17,488 bases of DNA from Candidatus Dadabacteria bacterium. GTDB lineage: Bacteria > Desulfobacterota_D > UBA1144 > Nemesobacterales > UBA2774. Below are positions 13,834 to 17,488 of the stretch, in pieces. Each line of letters opens with the position of its first letter. Position 1 is the stretch's first letter. The translations under genes and the position numbers were made by a program. The notes under the pieces were generated by a model. It was not told where the DNA came from. It saw nothing but the letters and a program-made list of their open reading frames with translations, and made no database searches. The stretch is from contig SMWY01000006.1 of the NCBI GenBank assembly GCA_004356555.1, forward strand, positions 1 to 17,488, in the 5' to 3' direction.

Positions 13834-14999
13834 TTGAGAAAGATAGAATGACAGAGCATGTGATGGATTTAATTAGGATAAACAGCCTGTCAAAAAAAGA
13901 AAAAGATGTGGCCGTAAAATTACAAAAAGAAATGGAAGACCTGGGAGCAGAATGTTTTTATGATGATGCTGGGGAGAAAGTAAATGGTAATGTCGGGAAC
14001 TTAATAGTTAAATTAGAAGGGAATAAATCAGACGCCCCACCCTTTTTTCTTTCAGCTCATATGGACACGGTAGGTCCGGGGGAAGGAATTAAACCTAGAA
14101 TTGAAGACGGCATTATGAAAAGTGACGGCACTACGATTCTAGGAAGTGATGATAAAAGTGGTGTAGCAGTCATTGTAGAAACAATTCGAGCTTTAAAGGA
14201 TAATGGTATACCTTATGGAGATATTGAGATCGCATTTACAATCTGTGAAGAAATTGGACTTTTGGGAGCTAAGCATATTGATATCTCTAAATTTAAGGCG
14301 AAACACGGCATAGTGCTTGATAGCAGCACTCCTGACCGACTTGTTTTAAGGTGTCCATCAGCTGATAAAATGGAATTCACTGTACATGGACTTGAAGCCC
14401 ATGCTGGACTTTGTCCTGAAAATGGCATGAGTGCAATTAAAATTGCAAGTGAAGCCATATCAAAAATGAAATTGGGCAGAATTGACGATATAACTACTGC
14501 AAATATTGGCGTTATAAATGGGGGACGAGCAACCAATATTATTCCTAAACATGTCCGAATTGTCGGAGAGGCCAGAAGTCATAATGAGGAATCTCTCAAA
14601 GCACAGGTTGACCATATGAGGAACTGTTTTCATGACGCCGTTTCAAACTATGAAGTGACTATACACGATGACCTCTCTATAGAAGGTACAACCTACATTG
14701 CAAAACTTGATGAGCATATTGAAAGAAGTTACGATAGAATGGATGTAGATGTTAAGTCTCTACCCGTAACTCTTGTAGATACCGCAGTAAAAAACCTTGG
14801 CTATACAATAAAGCATCATACAAGCGGCGGCGGTTGTGATGCAAATTATTTTAACAGGATGGGTATTGAATGCGTGAATTTAGGAACAGGGATGTACGAA
14901 TTGCATACAGTAAATGAATATCTTATAATGGAAGAATTCTTCAGGTCTGCAGATATTGTCTTAGAATCAATCAGATTAAACACAATCATACCCTCATAA
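13830..14999 (+). CDS. PepT-like M20 family metallopeptidase
   Basis: This 389-residue di-zinc peptidase is of the M20B/tripeptide aminopeptidase-like group. Metal and catalytic residues are all visible: H77 and D79 (SAHMDTV), D107 (LGSDDKSG), E140 and E141 (TICEEIGLLGAKH), D163 (VLDSSTP) and H359 (YELHTVNE). The dimerisation lid domain (about 180-290) carries VHGLEAHAG and NGGRATNIIPKH. The sequence matches the shorter PepT-like family better than classical PepT (about 410 residues). Start: ATG at 13830 with GGAG 7-8 bases upstream; it also overlaps the stop of a 20-codon frame. It heads a plus-strand run with gaps of 43, 38 and 86 bases, probably one operon. Cytosolic; exact peptide preference unknown. 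Confidence 0.88.
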   Translation: MIEKDRMTEHVMDLIRINSLSKKEKDVAVKLQKEMEDLGAECFYDDAGEKVNGNVGNLIVKLEGNKSDAPPFFLSAHMDTVGPGEGIKPRIEDGIMKSDGTTILGSDDKSGVAVIVETIRALKDNGIPYGDIEIAFTICEEIGLLGAKHIDISKFKAKHGIVLDSSTPDRLVLRCPSADKMEFTVHGLEAHAGLCPENGMSAIKIASEAISKMKLGRIDDITTANIGVINGGRATNIIPKHVRIVGEARSHNEESLKAQVDHMRNCFHDAVSNYEVTIHDDLSIEGTTYIAKLDEHIERSYDRMDVDVKSLPVTLVDTAVKNLGYTIKHHTSGGGCDANYFNRMGIECVNLGTGMYELHTVNEYLIMEEFFRSADIVLESIRLNTIIPS

Positions 15000-15042
15000 T
15001 TTGTCATTCTATTCAATAATTTATCGGACCAAATAATTCATA

Positions 15043-15423
15043 ATGAGTAAAAAGGCTTTAATAATTGTCGATCATGGTAGTAGGTTAAATCAAGCAAACG
15101 AAATGCTTGCCCAGATTGCTGAGCTGATTAAAAAGAAAAAAAGTCCTGAATTTGAAATAATTAGCTATTGCCATATGGAGCTTGCCGAGCCAACAATAGG
15201 ACAAGCTTTTGATGATTGCGTTTCCAAAGGAGCCGAGCATATAATAGTTCATCCTTACTTTCTTGCCCCTGGAAGACATTCAACCCAAGATATACCTAAT
15301 TTGGTTAAAGATGCTGCCATGAAACATCCTAGGGTGACTTACCATGTCACAGAACCGCTTGGAATACACGAGAATATTATAGAAGTAATTCTTGAGAGAG
15401 CCGGAAATATAGATAAGACCTAA
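15043..15423 (+). CDS. Short CbiX/SirB-type sirohydrochlorin chelatase-like protein
   Basis: This 126-residue protein has one chelatase half-domain. Metal-binding histidines are H11 in IIVDHGSR and H79 in YFLAPGRHSTQDIP, the pair used by CbiX to insert Co(2+) or Fe(2+) into sirohydrochlorin. Classical CbiX and SirB are about twice as long and have two such halves; the short form works as a homodimer in archaea (CbiXS). Bacterial single-domain members occur without cobalamin genes, as here, so a siroheme, cobalamin or other metal-handling role cannot be decided. ATG at 15043; the Shine-Dalgarno is poor (ATAAT before the start). It sits between a peptidase and a HAD hydrolase, neither linked to tetrapyrroles. 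Confidence 0.8.
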   Translation: MSKKALIIVDHGSRLNQANEMLAQIAELIKKKKSPEFEIISYCHMELAEPTIGQAFDDCVSKGAEHIIVHPYFLAPGRHSTQDIPNLVKDAAMKHPRVTYHVTEPLGIHENIIEVILERAGNIDKT

Positions 15424-15461
15424 ACTCAATTTCACTAGAGAATTAATCCTTAAAACTAAAG

Positions 15462-16208
15462 ATGAACAAATACAGTACTGTAATATTTGATCTATTTGAT
15501 ACCATAGTAAATTTTAACTTCAGCCACTTACCATCAATTGAGGTCAGAGGATTAAGGTCCAGAACCACGAGCAAAGAGGCGTATGAGGTTTTTGCTCAAT
15601 ACTATCCGGAGATAGAATTTGTAGAATTTTATGACCCTTTTATTGAGAGTTACCATCAATTTCAGAAAATGAAATTAAAGGAATTTAAGGAATTTCCCAA
15701 CCGTGAGCGGTTTAAGCTGATGCTTAGTAAAATGGATTTGAGAGAAATTAGAAATAGAGACCAGCTTTTAGAGGATATGGTTCTTGCACATATGAACGGG
15801 CTTGCAAGCTGTATAGAATTTCCCGAAGATAACAAAAAAACTCTCGAGTATATTAAAGAAAAAGGTTACCGTCTTGCCATAGTATCAAATTTTGACTACG
15901 CTCCAACAGCTTATATGATTCTCGAAAGATATAAGATAAGAAATTTATTCGAACAAATAGTAATATCAGAAGAAGTGGGCTGGAGAAAACCAAATCACAT
16001 AATATTTGAGACCGTTATTAATAAACTGGATATAGGGCCTGAGGATGCCCTTTTTGTAGGGGACAATTTTCAGGCCGACGTAGTGGGTTCAAAAGCCGTG
16101 GGGATGGACGCTGCATGGATAAACAGAAAAAACCAGCCTGAGAACAGCCTTAATCCAATACCGGACTATATAATCAAAGAGTTAAATGAACTCAAAAACT
16201 TTATATAG
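15462..16208 (+). CDS. HAD superfamily hydrolase (subclass IA)
   Basis: This 248-residue protein has all four HAD motifs. Motif I is IFDLFDT with nucleophile D10; motif II is the serine in AIVSNFDY (about 142); motif III is the lysine in GWRKPN (about 178); motif IV is VGDNFQADVVGSKAVGM with the acidic pair. A helical cap lies between about 20 and 110. The second residue after the nucleophile is F12, not the Asp usual in phosphatases, which is the haloacid-dehalogenase-like arrangement also seen in several FDLFDT phosphatase-like proteins. The substrate therefore cannot be assigned. The ATG at 15462 is 38 bases after the previous stop. Probably a cytosolic small-molecule hydrolase in the same transcript as its neighbours. 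Confidence 0.85.
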   Translation: MNKYSTVIFDLFDTIVNFNFSHLPSIEVRGLRSRTTSKEAYEVFAQYYPEIEFVEFYDPFIESYHQFQKMKLKEFKEFPNRERFKLMLSKMDLREIRNRDQLLEDMVLAHMNGLASCIEFPEDNKKTLEYIKEKGYRLAIVSNFDYAPTAYMILERYKIRNLFEQIVISEEVGWRKPNHIIFETVINKLDIGPEDALFVGDNFQADVVGSKAVGMDAAWINRKNQPENSLNPIPDYIIKELNELKNFI

Positions 16209-16294
16209 TCAGAAGACCACCTAAAATAAAGTCCATAATTATTATATAATACTAAGATCTGAAATGTGATGCTTAATGTAAGTAAATATATCTC

Positions 16295-17488
16295 ATGAAA
16301 AAATTTACTAAACCAATACGGAACATACAGACTCTAAAAGATAGTTTGCCAATATATACAATTCCGGAAATGATAGAGTTCACAGTCAATGAGAACGGAA
16401 ACAACCTTGCCTTTTTAACTCCTAGGGAAGGAAATATATACCAGATCACTTATAACAAAGTCTACGAACATATAAAAAAATTAGCCCGGCACCTTAGAGA
16501 ATTAGGAGTTGAGAAAGGTGATCATGTTGCAATTCTAAGTGAGAACCGGCCCGAATGGGGTATCTCATTTTTTGCTGTCGCATGGATTGGGGCTGTAGTA
16601 ATACCACTGGATGCCAGGGCATCGCTCGAAGATCATAAATTCATCCTAACCTTTTCATCAGCCAAGCTGTTAATTCTGTCAGGTTCTTTCTACTCCAACT
16701 TAAATTCTTGTATGGAAAATTTAAAGGATTTAAAACACATCATTTTAATGGACAAGATAGATGATATAAGTAAAAAGTACTCAGACGGTATTGAAATGGA
16801 AAATGTTGCTCCCGATGATCTCCTAGAAATATTATTCACATCCGGGACCACCGGTGATCCAAAAGGTGTGATGCTGAGTCATGGAAACATTATGTCAAAC
16901 GTTTCAGATATTTACAGAATTATCGAATATAGCCCAATTGATAGAGCGTTCTCTATTTTGCCTATACATCATTCATACGAATGCACCGGGGGTTTGATTT
17001 CTACTTTTTGCAGTGGAATGAGCATATTTTATGCGAGGGGATTTAGACCAAGAGAGTTGCTAGCAGACTTAAAATCTGCGAAACCAACAATATGGCTTAA
17101 CACGCCTCTACTCTTGGAGAAATTATATCTAAGAATCGAAAAAGAATTATCGAGTCAAAAAGGGCTTAAAGGCTTTCTGACAAAAGCCCTCCCTAAAATA
17201 ATATTAGGGAAAAAAATAAGACAGAATCTAGGTCTTGAAAGATGCAGATTAATTGTATCAGGAGGTGCTGCACTCCCCGGATGGGTATCAATTGGGTTTA
17301 AAGATTACGGTATAGATGTAATTCAGGGTTACGGCTTATCAGAAGCGTCTCCCCTTATATCAGTCAATCCTCCTAAAAATCCAAAGGCAGAAAGTATAGG
17401 GATGGTGATACCGAGCGATGAAGTTGAAATAAGAGATGTAGATTCAGAAGGTAATGGAGAAATAGTGGCCAGAGGTCCAAACATTATG
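16295..17488 (+). CDS. Long-chain acyl-CoA synthetase / AMP-binding protein, 3' end beyond the window
   Basis: An open frame from ATG 16295 runs to the window end without a stop, giving 398 residues of an adenylate-forming enzyme. It has the P-loop-like A3 motif LFTSGTTGDPKGVMLSHG (about 180-197), HHSYE of the substrate-pocket region (about 225-229), SGGAALP and the A5 motif GYGLSEASP. The N-terminal part contains GVEKGDHVAILSENRPEWGI, typical of FadD-like long-chain ligases. The C-terminal lysine domain lies outside the window. It activates a carboxylic acid, most likely a fatty acid, to acyl-AMP then acyl-CoA. The preceding 86 bases show no clear promoter, so it may belong to the upstream run. 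Acyl-CoA of this kind would suit the type III PKS starter unit, but no local link is shown. Confidence 0.9.
   Translation, partial: MKKFTKPIRNIQTLKDSLPIYTIPEMIEFTVNENGNNLAFLTPREGNIYQITYNKVYEHIKKLARHLRELGVEKGDHVAILSENRPEWGISFFAVAWIGAVVIPLDARASLEDHKFILTFSSAKLLILSGSFYSNLNSCMENLKDLKHIILMDKIDDISKKYSDGIEMENVAPDDLLEILFTSGTTGDPKGVMLSHGNIMSNVSDIYRIIEYSPIDRAFSILPIHHSYECTGGLISTFCSGMSIFYARGFRPRELLADLKSAKPTIWLNTPLLLEKLYLRIEKELSSQKGLKGFLTKALPKIILGKKIRQNLGLERCRLIVSGGAALPGWVSIGFKDYGIDVIQGYGLSEASPLISVNPPKNPKAESIGMVIPSDEVEIRDVDSEGNGEIVARGPNIM

Noticed and set aside
14213..14536. Minus-strand 107-residue ORF inside the PepT-like gene
   Set aside because: It is antisense to conserved metal-binding motifs and has no own ribosome site.
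15043..15423. Part of a cobalamin biosynthesis cluster
   Set aside because: No other cbi/cob gene adjoins the short chelatase-like gene, so a pathway cannot be claimed.

Overview
The window is AT-rich, densely coded bacterial DNA with Shine-Dalgarno starts, most likely from a Gram-negative and probably uncultivated lineage. A PhaR-type PHB regulator, a double-domain SppA, a PepT-like M20 peptidase and a short CbiX-like protein together recall deltaproteobacteria-like groups or Dadabacteria. That placement is an inference with low confidence. I saw no tRNA, rRNA or CRISPR array.

Layout. (1) 1-466 is the 3' end of a secreted-looking hypothetical gene with an apparent frameshift. (2) 509-5783 is ordinary chromosome: phaR (-), ilvE with a translationally overlapping membrane protein (+), and the pepA-sppA pair (-). 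(3) 6048-9267 is a small accessory block: an ArsR-family regulator, a terminator, a type III polyketide synthase overlapping an ICMT-family methyltransferase (the BpsA-BpsB arrangement, suggesting alkylpyrone methyl ethers), a DoxX membrane protein, a fragment of a short-chain dehydrogenase, and a second ArsR regulator paralogous to the first. The two regulators share a 9-base motif upstream, in opposite orientation. (4) 9291-13661 is an island-like segment bracketed by two diverged, inverted ~150 bp MITE-like repeats. Inside, all on the minus strand, are an acetolactate synthase large subunit without a small subunit, a decayed EcoRII-type restriction endonuclease remnant, and a two-domain SagB/ThcOx-type nitroreductase. 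(5) 13771-17488 is a plus-strand run: PepT-like peptidase, short sirohydrochlorin chelatase-like protein, HAD hydrolase, and a long-chain acyl-CoA synthetase cut by the window end.

How the genes may work together. PepA, SppA and the PepT-like enzyme are general protein and peptide turnover. IlvE and the acetolactate synthase both belong to branched-chain amino acid metabolism but lie about 10 kb apart and are not co-transcribed. The PKS would use acyl-CoA starters, which an acyl-CoA synthetase like the one at the right end could supply, though nothing local links them. The most distinctive parts are the regulator-flanked PKS/methyltransferase block and the repeat-bounded island with its restriction-enzyme fossil.
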